Below, in pieces: positions 45,129 through 53,100 of a stretch of DNA of 64,000 nucleotides. This DNA comes from an uncultured Oscillospiraceae bacterium (GTDB taxonomy: Bacteria; Bacillota; Clostridia; Oscillospirales; Oscillospiraceae). The DNA is taken from NCBI GenBank assembly GCA_934589705.1, contig CAKTOH010000008.1, positions 16,272 to 80,271 on the forward strand, written 5' to 3'. Under the pieces are notes generated by a model. It was not told where the DNA came from. It ran no database searches and worked only from the letters and a program-made list of their open reading frames with translations. Every line of letters starts with the position of its first letter. Position 1 is the first letter of the stretch. Position numbers and translations under genes: made by a program.

Positions 45129-46964
45129 ATGGTTTCTCAGGACAAAATCCGTAATATTGCCATCATTGCCCACGTTGACCACGGCAAAACCACCCTGGTA
45201 GACGAAATGCTCAAGCAGGGCGGCATCTACCGGGAGAATCAGGCCACCGTGGAGCGGGTCATGGACTCCGGCGACCTGGAGCGGGAGCGGGGCATCACCA
45301 TTCTGGCTAAGAACACCTCCGTCCACTACAAGGACTACAAGATCAACATCGTGGACACCCCGGGTCACGCCGATTTCAGTGGCGAGGTGGAGCGGATTTT
45401 GAAGATGGTCAACGGCGTTATTCTGCTGGTGGATGCCGCCGAAGGCCCCATGCCCCAGACCCGGTTCGTCCTTCAGAAAGCTCTGGAGCTGGGTCACAAG
45501 GTCATCGTGGCCGTGAACAAGATCGATAAGCCCGACGCCCGTGTCCATGAGGTCATGGACGAGGTTCTGGAGCTGCTGCTGGAGCTGGACGCCACCGATG
45601 AGCAGTTCAATTCCCCCACGGTCTTCTGCTCCGGCCGTCAGGGCACCGCTTCCTACGGCCCCGACGAGGTGGGCACCGACCTGACCCCCCTGTTTGAAAC
45701 CATCGTCAACTATATTCCCGCCCCCGGCGGTGACGATACCGCGCCCTTACAGCTGCTGGTTTCCTCCATCGACTACAATGAATATGTAGGCCGGATCGCC
45801 GTGGGTCGTGTGGAGCGGGGCACCATCAAGGTCAACCAGGAAGTCACCATCTGCGACTACCACGATCCCGAGGTCAAGCAGCGGGGCAAGGTGGTTGCCC
45901 TGTATGAGTTCGACGGCCTGGCCAAGAACCCCATTCCCGAAGCCCACGCCGGCGAAATCGTCGCCCTGTCCGGCATGGCGGACATCACCATTGGCCGTAC
46001 CCTGTGCGCCCCGGACTGTGTGGAGCCTCTGCCCTTCGTGAAGATTTCCGACCCCACCATTGAAATGACCTTCGCCGTCAACGACTCTCCCTTCGCCGGC
46101 AAGGAGGGCAAGTTCGTCACCTCCCGGAATCTCCGGGATCGGCTGGAAAAGGAGCTTCTCAAGGACGTGTCCCTGCACGTCACCGAGCAGGGCACCGATG
46201 CCTTCAACGTAGCCGGCCGGGGCGAAATGCATCTCAGCATCCTCATGGAGACCATGCGCCGGGAGGGCTACGAGTTCTCCGTGTCCACTCCCCGTGTGCT
46301 GACCAAGACCATTGACGGCAAGCTCTGCGAGCCCATCGAGCGGATGGTCGCCGACGTGCCGGAGGAGTGCATGGGCTCCGTCATCGAGAAAATGGGTCGC
46401 CGGAAGGGTGATCTTCTGGGCATGACCCCCATGGGCAGCCGCTACCGTCTGGAGTTCCTGGTTCCCTCCCGGGGCCTGTTCGGCTACCGGAACGAGTTCC
46501 TGACGGACACCCGGGGCGAGGGCATCATGTCCTCCGTGCTGGATTCCTACGCCCCCATGAAGGGCGAGATTGAGCGCCGTCAGGTGGGCTCCCTCATCGC
46601 CTTTGAGACCGGCGAGGCCGTGACCTACGGTCTGGCCGCCGCCCAGGAGCGGGGTGCTCTGTTCATCGGCGCCGGTACCCCCGTCTACGCCGGCATGGTG
46701 GTAGGCGTGTGCAGCCGGAACGAGGACATGACCGTCAACGTCTGCAAGCGCAAGCAGCTGACCAATATGCGTGCCGCCGGTTCCGACGAGGCCACCCGGC
46801 TCACGCCCCCCAAGATCATGTCCCTGGAGCAGTGCCTGGAATTCCTGGCCGACGATGAGCTGCTGGAATGCACCCCCAAGAGCCTGCGGATCCGCAAGCG
46901 GGAGCTGGATCACAGCATCCGTATGCGCAACCTGATGAAAAAGCGCGCTCAGGAGCAGGGTTAA
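45129..46964 (+). CDS. typA: Translational GTPase TypA/BipA
   Basis: A 611-residue ribosome-binding GTPase. G1 AHVDHGKTTL, G2 region ERERGITI, G3 DTPGHADF, G4 NKID; then domains II, III and V and the TypA-specific C-terminal domain (FLTDTRGEGIMSSVLDSYAPMKGEI, NVCKRKQLTNMRAAGSDE). TypA aids ribosome assembly and stress or cold adaptation. The ATG at 45129 follows AAAAAGGAGA. Confidence 0.96.
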   Translation: MVSQDKIRNIAIIAHVDHGKTTLVDEMLKQGGIYRENQATVERVMDSGDLERERGITILAKNTSVHYKDYKINIVDTPGHADFSGEVERILKMVNGVILLVDAAEGPMPQTRFVLQKALELGHKVIVAVNKIDKPDARVHEVMDEVLELLLELDATDEQFNSPTVFCSGRQGTASYGPDEVGTDLTPLFETIVNYIPAPGGDDTAPLQLLVSSIDYNEYVGRIAVGRVERGTIKVNQEVTICDYHDPEVKQRGKVVALYEFDGLAKNPIPEAHAGEIVALSGMADITIGRTLCAPDCVEPLPFVKISDPTIEMTFAVNDSPFAGKEGKFVTSRNLRDRLEKELLKDVSLHVTEQGTDAFNVAGRGEMHLSILMETMRREGYEFSVSTPRVLTKTIDGKLCEPIERMVADVPEECMGSVIEKMGRRKGDLLGMTPMGSRYRLEFLVPSRGLFGYRNEFLTDTRGEGIMSSVLDSYAPMKGEIERRQVGSLIAFETGEAVTYGLAAAQERGALFIGAGTPVYAGMVVGVCSRNEDMTVNVCKRKQLTNMRAAGSDEATRLTPPKIMSLEQCLEFLADDELLECTPKSLRIRKRELDHSIRMRNLMKKRAQEQG

Positions 46965-46970
46965 AGCACC

Positions 46971-48071
46971 ATGAATACACGCCTTTGGGCACTGCTGTTG
47001 GCTTTTGCCCTGTGCCTGAGCGGCTGCGCCCAGGCCGCCCCGGAGGCTCCTGCCTCCGAGGCGATTTCCGAAACCTCCCAGCCGATAGCCGTGACAGAAG
47101 CCCCGGCGACCTCCGAGTCTGCTGTTTCTCTGCCTCAGCCGGTGACCACCCTGCTGACCTTCGTGGGCGACTGCACCCTGGGTGCCAACCCCAGCAATTA
47201 CTACGCGGGCAGCGGCTTCATCCAGACCATCGGTGAAAATTACGACTACCCCTTCCGGAACGTAGCCGTCTATTTTCAGAACGACAACGCCACCCTCGCC
47301 AATCTGGAAGGCCCCCTGACCGACTCCGGCAACCCTGCGGACAAAACCCACACCTTCCGGGGCCCCACGGCCTACAGCCAGATTCTCACGGAGGGTTCTG
47401 TGGATATCGTGACCCTGGCCAACAACCACACCCTGGACTATGGCCAGACTGGCTACAACTCCACGGTAAAAACCCTGAAAGAAGCGAATATTCCCTTTGT
47501 GGAGCGGGACGGTACCTGTCTTGTCACCCTGAACACCGGCCTGAAAATCGGCCTGTACGGCATGGTCTACTATAATCTCAACCGGCAGGCCATGGAAGCC
47601 GGCATCTCTGACCTCCAATCCCAGGGAGCCGACCTGATCGTCGTGGCCCCCCACTGGGGCGTGGAGGGCAGCTACCGCCCCACCCAGGAGCAGATGGATC
47701 TGGCCCACGCCGCCATTGACGCGGGAGCGGACATCGTCTGGGGCAGCCACCCCCATGTGCTCCAGCCCATTGAGGAATACAAGGACGGTCTGATTCTCTA
47801 TTCCATGGGCAACTTCTGCTTCGGCGGCAACGGTGCCCCGGAGGACTTGGACACGGTGCTCATCCAGCAGGAGGTCGTAAAAACCCCGGATGGCCGGGTA
47901 AGCCTGGGTCAGCGGAAGGTTGTCCCCTGCTCCATCGGCTCCGCGCCCGGGAAAAATAACTATCAGCCCACCCCTCTGGATGTGGATTCCGAGGGCTACG
48001 GCCGGGTGCTCCGGAAGCTGGAGGGCACCTTCTCCGGCCCCAATCTAAAAATCCGCAAAATCGGGAAATAA
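46971..48071 (+). CDS. CapA-family lipoprotein
   Basis: A 366-residue exported protein with lipobox LSGC (Cys near residue 18) and an Ala/Glu/Pro-rich linker to about residue 60. The CapA/PGA_cap metallophosphatase-like domain shows FVGDCTLG, LANLEGPL, LANNHTLDYG, APHWGVE and GSHPHVLQ in the usual order. Relatives act in poly-gamma-glutamate capsule making, but many lone members have unknown roles. It starts six bases after typA, so the two are probably cotranscribed. No other capsule genes are near. Confidence 0.85.
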   Translation: MNTRLWALLLAFALCLSGCAQAAPEAPASEAISETSQPIAVTEAPATSESAVSLPQPVTTLLTFVGDCTLGANPSNYYAGSGFIQTIGENYDYPFRNVAVYFQNDNATLANLEGPLTDSGNPADKTHTFRGPTAYSQILTEGSVDIVTLANNHTLDYGQTGYNSTVKTLKEANIPFVERDGTCLVTLNTGLKIGLYGMVYYNLNRQAMEAGISDLQSQGADLIVVAPHWGVEGSYRPTQEQMDLAHAAIDAGADIVWGSHPHVLQPIEEYKDGLILYSMGNFCFGGNGAPEDLDTVLIQQEVVKTPDGRVSLGQRKVVPCSIGSAPGKNNYQPTPLDVDSEGYGRVLRKLEGTFSGPNLKIRKIGK

Positions 48072-48074
48072 ATA

Positions 48075-48103
48075 TTGACCAAACCGCGTTTTTCGGTTAT
48101 AAT
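48075..48103 (+). promoter_or_regulatory. Promoter of rpmH
   Basis: TTGACC (48075-48080), 17-base spacer and TATAAT (48098-48103). Confidence 0.85.
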
Positions 48104-48197
48104 GGTCAGGCGTGACTATGAAGGTCACAAAATTCGTGTTGCTGCGGTCAAATCTGACTGTTGAGCATATTGATTTTTGACAGGAGGTGTAAGTGTT

Positions 48198-48332
48198 ATG
48201 AAGCGTACCTATCAGCCCAGCCGTCGTCACCGTTCCAAGGTTCATGGTTTCCGCCAGAGAATGGCTACTTCCAACGGCCGTAAGGTTCTGGCCCGCCGTC
48301 GTGCGAAGGGCCGCAAGGTTCTGTCCGCCTGA
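48198..48332 (+). CDS. rpmH: Ribosomal protein bL34
   Basis: A 44-residue basic protein, [20 protein letters not shown] then [24 protein letters not shown], matching bL34 along its full length. The ATG at 48198 follows CAGGAGGTG. It leads the rpmH-rnpA-yidD-yidC-jag block. Confidence 0.97.
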   Translation: MKRTYQPSRRHRSKVHGFRQRMATSNGRKVLARRRAKGRKVLSA

Positions 48333-48383
48333 TGCGCCTGTCCGTAGGTCGAAACAAACGGAATATGCGCCTAAGAGCGAAAC

Positions 48384-48430
48384 GGGAGCTACAGCGGGGT
48401 GAATGACGCATTCGCCCCGCTCCCTTTTTA
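48384..48430 (+). terminator. Attenuating terminator between rpmH and rnpA
   Basis: GGGAGC...GCGGGGTGAATG pairs with CATTCGCCCCGCTCCC, with a TACA bulge, followed by TTTTTA. It would set high rpmH against low rnpA output. Confidence 0.7.
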
Positions 48431-48534
48431 GTGGTACGGATATCTGATGCAGTCGAGCGTCGGTTTCATCCGGTGCTTCCCTGGTATGGTCTGCCATACT
48501 GGTAATTCCGGCTCCCGCATATGAGGATGATTCC

Positions 48535-48882
48535 ATGAAGTATTCCACAAGCTTAAAACTCAATCATGTTTTTCGTCGGCTGTACCACACCTCCGGCTTT
48601 GGGGATGGCTACCTCGTGCTTTACGCCCGGAAGAACCGCACCCCCGCGAACCGGGTGGGCATCACCGTAAGCAAGAAGCTGGGCAAAGCCCATGTGCGCA
48701 ACCGCACCCGCCGCCGTCTCCGGGAAATCTACCGTCTCAATGAGGCCCTGTTTTCCCCGGGCTGGGACATCGTGGTGGTTGCCCGGTCGAAAGCCGTGGA
48801 TGCACCCTTTTCGCTTTTGACCCACAGCTATCTGGCTCTGGCGAAAAAAGCCGGAATTCTTCGGGAAGGCACTGAACTATGA
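48535..48882 (+). CDS. rnpA: Ribonuclease P protein component
   Basis: A 115-residue protein with the RNA-binding signature [13 protein letters not shown] and the [22 protein letters not shown] start. It assists the catalytic RNase P RNA in tRNA 5' maturation. It overlaps yidD by four bases. Confidence 0.95.
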   Translation: MKYSTSLKLNHVFRRLYHTSGFGDGYLVLYARKNRTPANRVGITVSKKLGKAHVRNRTRRRLREIYRLNEALFSPGWDIVVVARSKAVDAPFSLLTHSYLALAKKAGILREGTEL

Positions 48883-49091
48883 AACATGTGCTTCTTGCCC
48901 TCATTTCCTTCTATCAGCGCAATATTTCTCCCTATTTTCCGGCCCGATGCCGGTTCCGGCCTACCTGCAGTGCCTACGCCCTGGAAGCAATTGGCAAGTA
49001 TGGGGCATGGAAGGGCGGCTTGCTCGCCCTGCGGCGTTTTCTGCGCTGCAATCCCTTCTATCACGGGGATATCTATGATCCTGTCCCTTGA
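48879..49091 (+). CDS. yidD: Membrane protein insertion efficiency factor
   Basis: A 70-residue YidD protein: amphipathic N-terminus [21 protein letters not shown], then the cysteine motif [20 protein letters not shown] and [19 protein letters not shown]. It sits between rnpA and yidC, the standard order, and assists YidC-dependent insertion. Confidence 0.95.
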   Translation: MKHVLLALISFYQRNISPYFPARCRFRPTCSAYALEAIGKYGAWKGGLLALRRFLRCNPFYHGDIYDPVP

Positions 49092-49120
49092 CTGCGTTTC
49101 CCACAACTTTAATACGATTT

Positions 49121-49269
49121 CTTAAATAAAATGATTTCATCATTTTATTTAAGCCGTTTCACGGCAGACCGCCTGGGCGGCGGTAAGAAATGTATTGACT
49201 TCGTTTTTTAGCGGCAGTGGCCGCTGGCCGCAATCCTGCGGCCTAATAAAACGCTTTTAAGCGTTTTAT
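49121..49269 (+). promoter_or_regulatory. Hairpin-rich leader between yidD and yidC
   Basis: Three perfect or near-perfect stems: CTTAAATAAAATGA (14 bp, 49121-49153), GGCCGCA/TGCGGCC (about 49226-49243) and ATAAAACGCTT (11 bp, loop TT, 49246-49269). The last is 27 bases ahead of the yidC start. The region has no supported ORF and may control yidC expression. Confidence 0.5.
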
Positions 49270-49296
49270 GAAAAACTCGTATAAGGAGGAAAGCCA

Positions 49297-50538
49297 ATGA
49301 TTCTCGCATTCAACCTCAGTGACATTGTCACCGTCCCCTTCGGCTGGCTGCTGGCTCAGCTGTACCACCTTACGGATAACTACGGTGCCGCCCTGATTAT
49401 CTTCGCCCTGGCGGTGCAGGCCATTCTGACCCCTATCAACGCCAAGGCCAAGAAGGGCATGATGGGCATGTCCCGTCTGACCCCTCAGATTCAGGATATC
49501 CAGCGCCGCTACCCCAACGACCCCCAGAAGCAGCAGGAGCTGACCCAGAAGCTCTATCAGGAGCAGGGTGTCTCCATGACCGGCGGCTGCCTGTGGAGCT
49601 TCATCCCCATGCTGATCCTGATCCCTCTGTACTCCGTCATCCGTCAGCCTCTGACCTACATTCTGATGGAGACCCCGGAGCATGTTTCCGAGATCATCCG
49701 GGTCATGAAGGAGCTGGCTCCGGAGATTTTCAGCAAGAACAGCTACTATGACCAGGTTTCCGCCGCCCAGGCCATTCACCTGTATGCCGACCAGCTCAGA
49801 GCTGCCATTCCCGGCATCAGTGAAGCCACGCTTCTGGGCATGAACTTCAACTTCCTGGGCATCAACCTGGGCGCCATCCCCCAGTTCAACATTTTCAGTG
49901 CCACCTGGGCCTGGGACTGGGCCCACATCGGTGCCTTCCTGATTCCCTGCCTGTCCGCCGGCTCCCAGGTGCTCCAGATGTGGATCAGCCAGAAGACCAA
50001 CAATTCCGTCATCACCAACGACAAGGGCATCCAGGACGAGGAAACCGCCAAGAATTCCCAGGCGGCTCAGACCAGCCAGACCATGATGTGGATGATGCCG
50101 CTCATGTCTTTGTGGATCGGCTTCACCCTGTCCGCCGGTCTGTCCCTGTACTGGTTCATCGGCGGTGTGTTCCGCATGATTACCGACCCCATCATGACCA
50201 ACCACTACCGCAAAATCTACGACGCCGAGGATGCCGTCCGGCTCCAGAAGGCGTTGGAGCAGGATCGTATTGAGGCCGAGAAGGAGCGCATCCGTGCCGA
50301 GCGCCGGGCTGCCAACCCCGACGGCATCACCGCCAACACCAGCAAGAAGAAGCTGCAAAAGCAGCAGCGGGATCAGGAGCAGGCGGCAAAGGCCGAGGCT
50401 GCCCGGGAGTATGCCGCAAAGAAGGGCATTGCCATCCAGGAAGAAAACACTTCCGACTGCATGTCCGGCATTCCCAGCCGCCCCTACTGCAAGGGTCGGA
50501 ACTATGACCCCAACCGCTACAGCGCAACGGAGGAATAA
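49297..50538 (+). CDS. yidC: Membrane protein insertase YidC/Oxa1 (SpoIIIJ type)
   Basis: A 413-residue insertase. Transmembrane segments include FGWLLAQLYHLTDNYGAALIIFALAVQAILTPI, the family block GGCLWSFIPMLILIPLYSVIRQPL, and MMWMMPLMSLWIGFTLSAGLSLYWFIGGVF. Unlike Bacillus SpoIIIJ there is no lipoprotein signal; the chain starts at the first helix. A long charged tail (about 315-413, Lys/Glu/Arg-rich) is probably ribosome-binding. The ATG follows AAGGAGGAAAGCCA. Confidence 0.95.
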   Translation: MILAFNLSDIVTVPFGWLLAQLYHLTDNYGAALIIFALAVQAILTPINAKAKKGMMGMSRLTPQIQDIQRRYPNDPQKQQELTQKLYQEQGVSMTGGCLWSFIPMLILIPLYSVIRQPLTYILMETPEHVSEIIRVMKELAPEIFSKNSYYDQVSAAQAIHLYADQLRAAIPGISEATLLGMNFNFLGINLGAIPQFNIFSATWAWDWAHIGAFLIPCLSAGSQVLQMWISQKTNNSVITNDKGIQDEETAKNSQAAQTSQTMMWMMPLMSLWIGFTLSAGLSLYWFIGGVFRMITDPIMTNHYRKIYDAEDAVRLQKALEQDRIEAEKERIRAERRAANPDGITANTSKKKLQKQQRDQEQAAKAEAAREYAAKKGIAIQEENTSDCMSGIPSRPYCKGRNYDPNRYSATEE

Positions 50539-50541
50539 ACT

Positions 50542-51498
50542 ATGGAAAAGACCATCGTATCCACCGGTAAGACCATCGACCTGGCCATTGAGGCCGCTCT
50601 GAATCAGCTGGGTCTGGATCGGGACAGCGTTTCCGTCATGGTGCTCCAGCAGGCCAAGTCCGGCTTCCTGGGCTTCGGCGCGCAGCCCGCCAAGGTTCAG
50701 CTTTCCTATGAAGTGCCCGATCCCGTTGAGGAAAAGGTGCCTGAGAAGCCCAAGAGCGCCCTGGGCAGCGCCTCCCGCTCCAAGCCCAAGGCCACCGCTC
50801 TGCCCGACACGGCAAAGCCCCAGCCCCCCAAGCCCGAGGCTCCTAAGGCCGAGGCTCCCAAGCCCGCGGCCCCCGCTGCCGAGCCGCCCCGTCAGGACAA
50901 GCCCGCCGCCCCCAGACCTCCCAGAGCTCCCCGTCCCGAGCGGAAATTCGACGCCCCCAAGGCTCCCCGGGAGCCTCGTGAGCCTCGTGAGCCCCGTCCT
51001 GAGCGGAAGGTCGAGCCTCCCAAGGAGTATGCCCCTGCGGAGCCCGGCTCTACCGAGGAAAAGATTGAGCAGTTCATTCAGGGTCTGCTGGAGCACATGG
51101 GCTCCAAGGCCGTGCCCCACTGCTGGAAGGTGGACGGCAATACCTATAAGGTCGATCTGACCGGCGAGGATCTGGGCTACCTGATCGGCCGCCGGGGCGA
51201 CACCCTGGATGCCATTCAGCATCTGACCAACTACACCGTGAACCGGGATGTGGACGGTCATATCCGGGTGAACGTGGATGCCGAGAGCTACCGGGAGAAG
51301 CGGGAGGACAGCCTCCGCCGCTATGCCCGGAAGAAGGCTCAGCAGGTGCTGAAGGCCCGCCGCCGTACCACCCTGGAGCCTATGAACGCCTACGAGCGGC
51401 ATGTGATTCACGCTGCCCTTCAGGACATGGAGAACATCACCACCCACTCCACCGGTGTGGAGCCTAACCGCCGGGTGGTCATCGAGTACGTCCGTTAA
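50542..51498 (+). CDS. jag: Jag/KhpB RNA-binding protein
   Basis: A 318-residue protein: Jag_N domain (1-55, EKTIVSTGKTIDLAIEAALNQLGLDRDSVSVMVLQQAKSGFLGFG), a long Pro/Lys/Glu/Arg-rich disordered linker (60-170, with PREPREPREPR), a KH-II domain (DLGYLIGRRGDTLDAIQHL) and a C-terminal R3H domain (TLEPMNAYERHVIHAAL). It binds RNA with KhpA and is linked to cell elongation. The gene starts three bases after yidC. Confidence 0.95.
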   Translation: MEKTIVSTGKTIDLAIEAALNQLGLDRDSVSVMVLQQAKSGFLGFGAQPAKVQLSYEVPDPVEEKVPEKPKSALGSASRSKPKATALPDTAKPQPPKPEAPKAEAPKPAAPAAEPPRQDKPAAPRPPRAPRPERKFDAPKAPREPREPREPRPERKVEPPKEYAPAEPGSTEEKIEQFIQGLLEHMGSKAVPHCWKVDGNTYKVDLTGEDLGYLIGRRGDTLDAIQHLTNYTVNRDVDGHIRVNVDAESYREKREDSLRRYARKKAQQVLKARRRTTLEPMNAYERHVIHAALQDMENITTHSTGVEPNRRVVIEYVR

Positions 51499-51518
51499 CC
51501 CCACCCGAACACAAGCAA

Positions 51519-51552
51519 AGAAGCCCGGCTGGAATCGTCCAGCCGGGCTTCT
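51519..51552 (+). terminator. Terminator of the yidC-jag unit
   Basis: Perfect 15-bp stem AGAAGCCCGGCTGGA with a 4-base loop. A related hairpin with a T-run follows at 51734, across an inserted repeat. Confidence 0.85.
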
Positions 51553-51557
51553 CAGCG

Positions 51558-51728
51558 TGTCAAAAAAGTCCGAAAGATACGGTGTCATTCCGAACCAGTC
51601 CGCAGACTGGTGTGGGAATCCCCCGGTTGAACGTAAAAGCTACTGGTTTAGGATTGAAGATATTTGAATATCATGGGGATTGCCACGCCAGTGTGAGCAC
51701 TGGCTCGCAATGACATGGTTCTTTGACA
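51558..51728. repeat. Complete family-1 repeat element, 171 bp
   Basis: Begins TGTCAAAAAAGTCCG and ends TTCTTTGACA, with inner inverted hairpin units (CATTCCGAACCAGTCCG and CAGTGTGAGCACTGG). Same architecture and size as 63712-63883; 5' part nearly identical to 4353 onwards. Confidence 0.75.
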
Positions 51729-51733
51729 ATCTC

Positions 51734-51771
51734 AGAAGCCCGGCCGGATTTCCCCGGCCGGGCTTCTTTTT
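51734..51771 (+). terminator. Second terminator hairpin beyond the repeat
   Basis: 14-bp stem AGAAGCCCGGCCGG with loop ATTTCC, followed by TTTTGC. The arm resembles the jag terminator on the other side of the repeat. Confidence 0.85.
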
Positions 51772-51874
51772 GCTTGTTTGGAAAATCTTACGAAAGAATC
51801 CGTAGGGGCCGATGCCCTTCATCGGCCCGTTTTATCATACCCGGAAAATCCGGAAGGGTGTGTTCATACTATTT

Positions 51875-52402
51875 TTATCCCTTCGTGCTCACCAGCTTCT
51901 CCAGGCTTTTTCGTGTCTTCACCCGCAGGGTCTCCCCTTCCGCGGCATACCCCAGGGTAATCACCAGCCGGGCAGGGGCGTCCAGCCCTGTGATCTCCCG
52001 GAGCTTCTTGTCGTCGATCCACCCCAGAATGCAGCTGCCCAGCCCCTGAGCCGTGGCTTCCGCGGTCAGATAGGCGGCGGCAATGCCGATATCGATGGAG
52101 CGGTAATCGTTGTTCTTCATTTTTGCCCCCAGACCGGCGGACTTGCTGTAGGGCTGCTCGGAAATCACAATGAGTACCGGTGCCTGGGGCGCAAACTTAT
52201 TCATTCCCATGCCCTGACAGGCCTTGGCGGCGGCCTTTGCCGCCTCCCCTTTGCAAACCGTCAGGTGGTAGGGCTGACTGTTGCAGGCGGAGGGAGCCAG
52301 CCTTACCGCCTCCAGAACGGCGTTCAGCTTTTCTTCCTCCACCGGTCGGGAATCATAGCTCCGGCAGGACTGCCGGGCGTTGGCAATTTCCAGAAAATCC
52401 AT
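51875..52402 (-). CDS. Nitroreductase-family FMN oxidoreductase
   Basis: A 175-residue nitroreductase-fold protein. FLEIANARQSCRSYDSRPVEEEKLNAVLEAVRLAPSACNSQPYH is the FMN-binding N-terminus and GLGSCILGWIDD the later cofactor segment. The start at 52402 follows GGAGGGTATC; an ATG 15 bases earlier overlaps that ribosome site. Physiological substrate unknown. Same strand as, and 85 bases downstream of, the DUF3786 gene. Confidence 0.85.
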   Translation of the reverse strand: MDFLEIANARQSCRSYDSRPVEEEKLNAVLEAVRLAPSACNSQPYHLTVCKGEAAKAAAKACQGMGMNKFAPQAPVLIVISEQPYSKSAGLGAKMKNNDYRSIDIGIAAAYLTAEATAQGLGSCILGWIDDKKLREITGLDAPARLVITLGYAAEGETLRVKTRKSLEKLVSTKG

Positions 52403-52487
52403 AGGGATACCCTCCATTGATTTTGCGGGCAGCCGTGACAGTGGCCGCCCGACTCCGCCAATCCCTTGACGGGGCTGCTTTGGTATG

Positions 52488-53099
52488 TTACATCCGGCTC
52501 TTGATTGCGGAAATCAGCAGATCGCCCGCCACCACCCGATCCTCCGCGGCAAATCCTTCCGCGAAATTGTCGGAATAGAGCACCTGGGCGTTGGGCGGGA
52601 ACTCCTCGTCCCCCTCCCAGACCAGGATCCGCATCCGGTAGCCCCCGATCAGGTCAAACTGGAAGCCAGCGTCGCCATTGGGCAGGGGCAGCCCTCCCAG
52701 GCTCTCCGCCGCCGCCCGGAACGCCGCCAACCGGGTTCCGAAGGTGAAGGCCGCCCGGGTCAGCACCCGGCCGGTGTAGGGCTTGATGTACATTTCCCCC
52801 CAGGGCATTTCCCGGAAGGTCTTCCACTGACCCTGCCAGGCCACGTCCCGGCTTTCCAGCAGATAGCGCAGCAAAAAGGTCTGGGCAGGCAGGGTAGGCG
52901 CCGACCCATTGTCCAGGGCGCAGATGGCGTAGTCCGGGTGCCGGATGGCGTATTCCCGACCCAGAAGCCCCACCACAAATTCCTTTCCGTCCCAACGGAC
53001 GCTGGGCAGCCGGGAAAGGGCTTCTTCCGGGTTCAGCGCCCGGAATTTTTCTTCGTAGAAGGCAAAGGGCACTTCTTCCTTGTGATTCTCAATTTCCAT
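52488..53099 (-). CDS. DUF3786-family protein coupled to the corrinoid activator
   Basis: A 203-residue soluble protein. I assign DUF3786 from the pattern GDAGFQFDLIGGYRMRILVWEGDEEFPPNAQVLYSDNFAEGFAAEDRVVAGDLL near the C-terminus. The function of the family is not established; members are frequent beside corrinoid-dependent genes of anaerobes. The ATG at 53099 lies one base after the acsV stop, with the ribosome site inside acsV, so the two are coupled. No cysteines suitable for a metal cluster are present. Confidence 0.65.
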   Translation of the reverse strand: MEIENHKEEVPFAFYEEKFRALNPEEALSRLPSVRWDGKEFVVGLLGREYAIRHPDYAICALDNGSAPTLPAQTFLLRYLLESRDVAWQGQWKTFREMPWGEMYIKPYTGRVLTRAAFTFGTRLAAFRAAAESLGGLPLPNGDAGFQFDLIGGYRMRILVWEGDEEFPPNAQVLYSDNFAEGFAAEDRVVAGDLLISAIKSRM

Positions 53100-53100
53100 G

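Noticed and set aside
49243-51588. A 781-codon minus-strand open frame over yidC and jag
   Set aside because: Antisense shadow with low-complexity Leu/Gly runs; yidC and jag are certain on the other strand.
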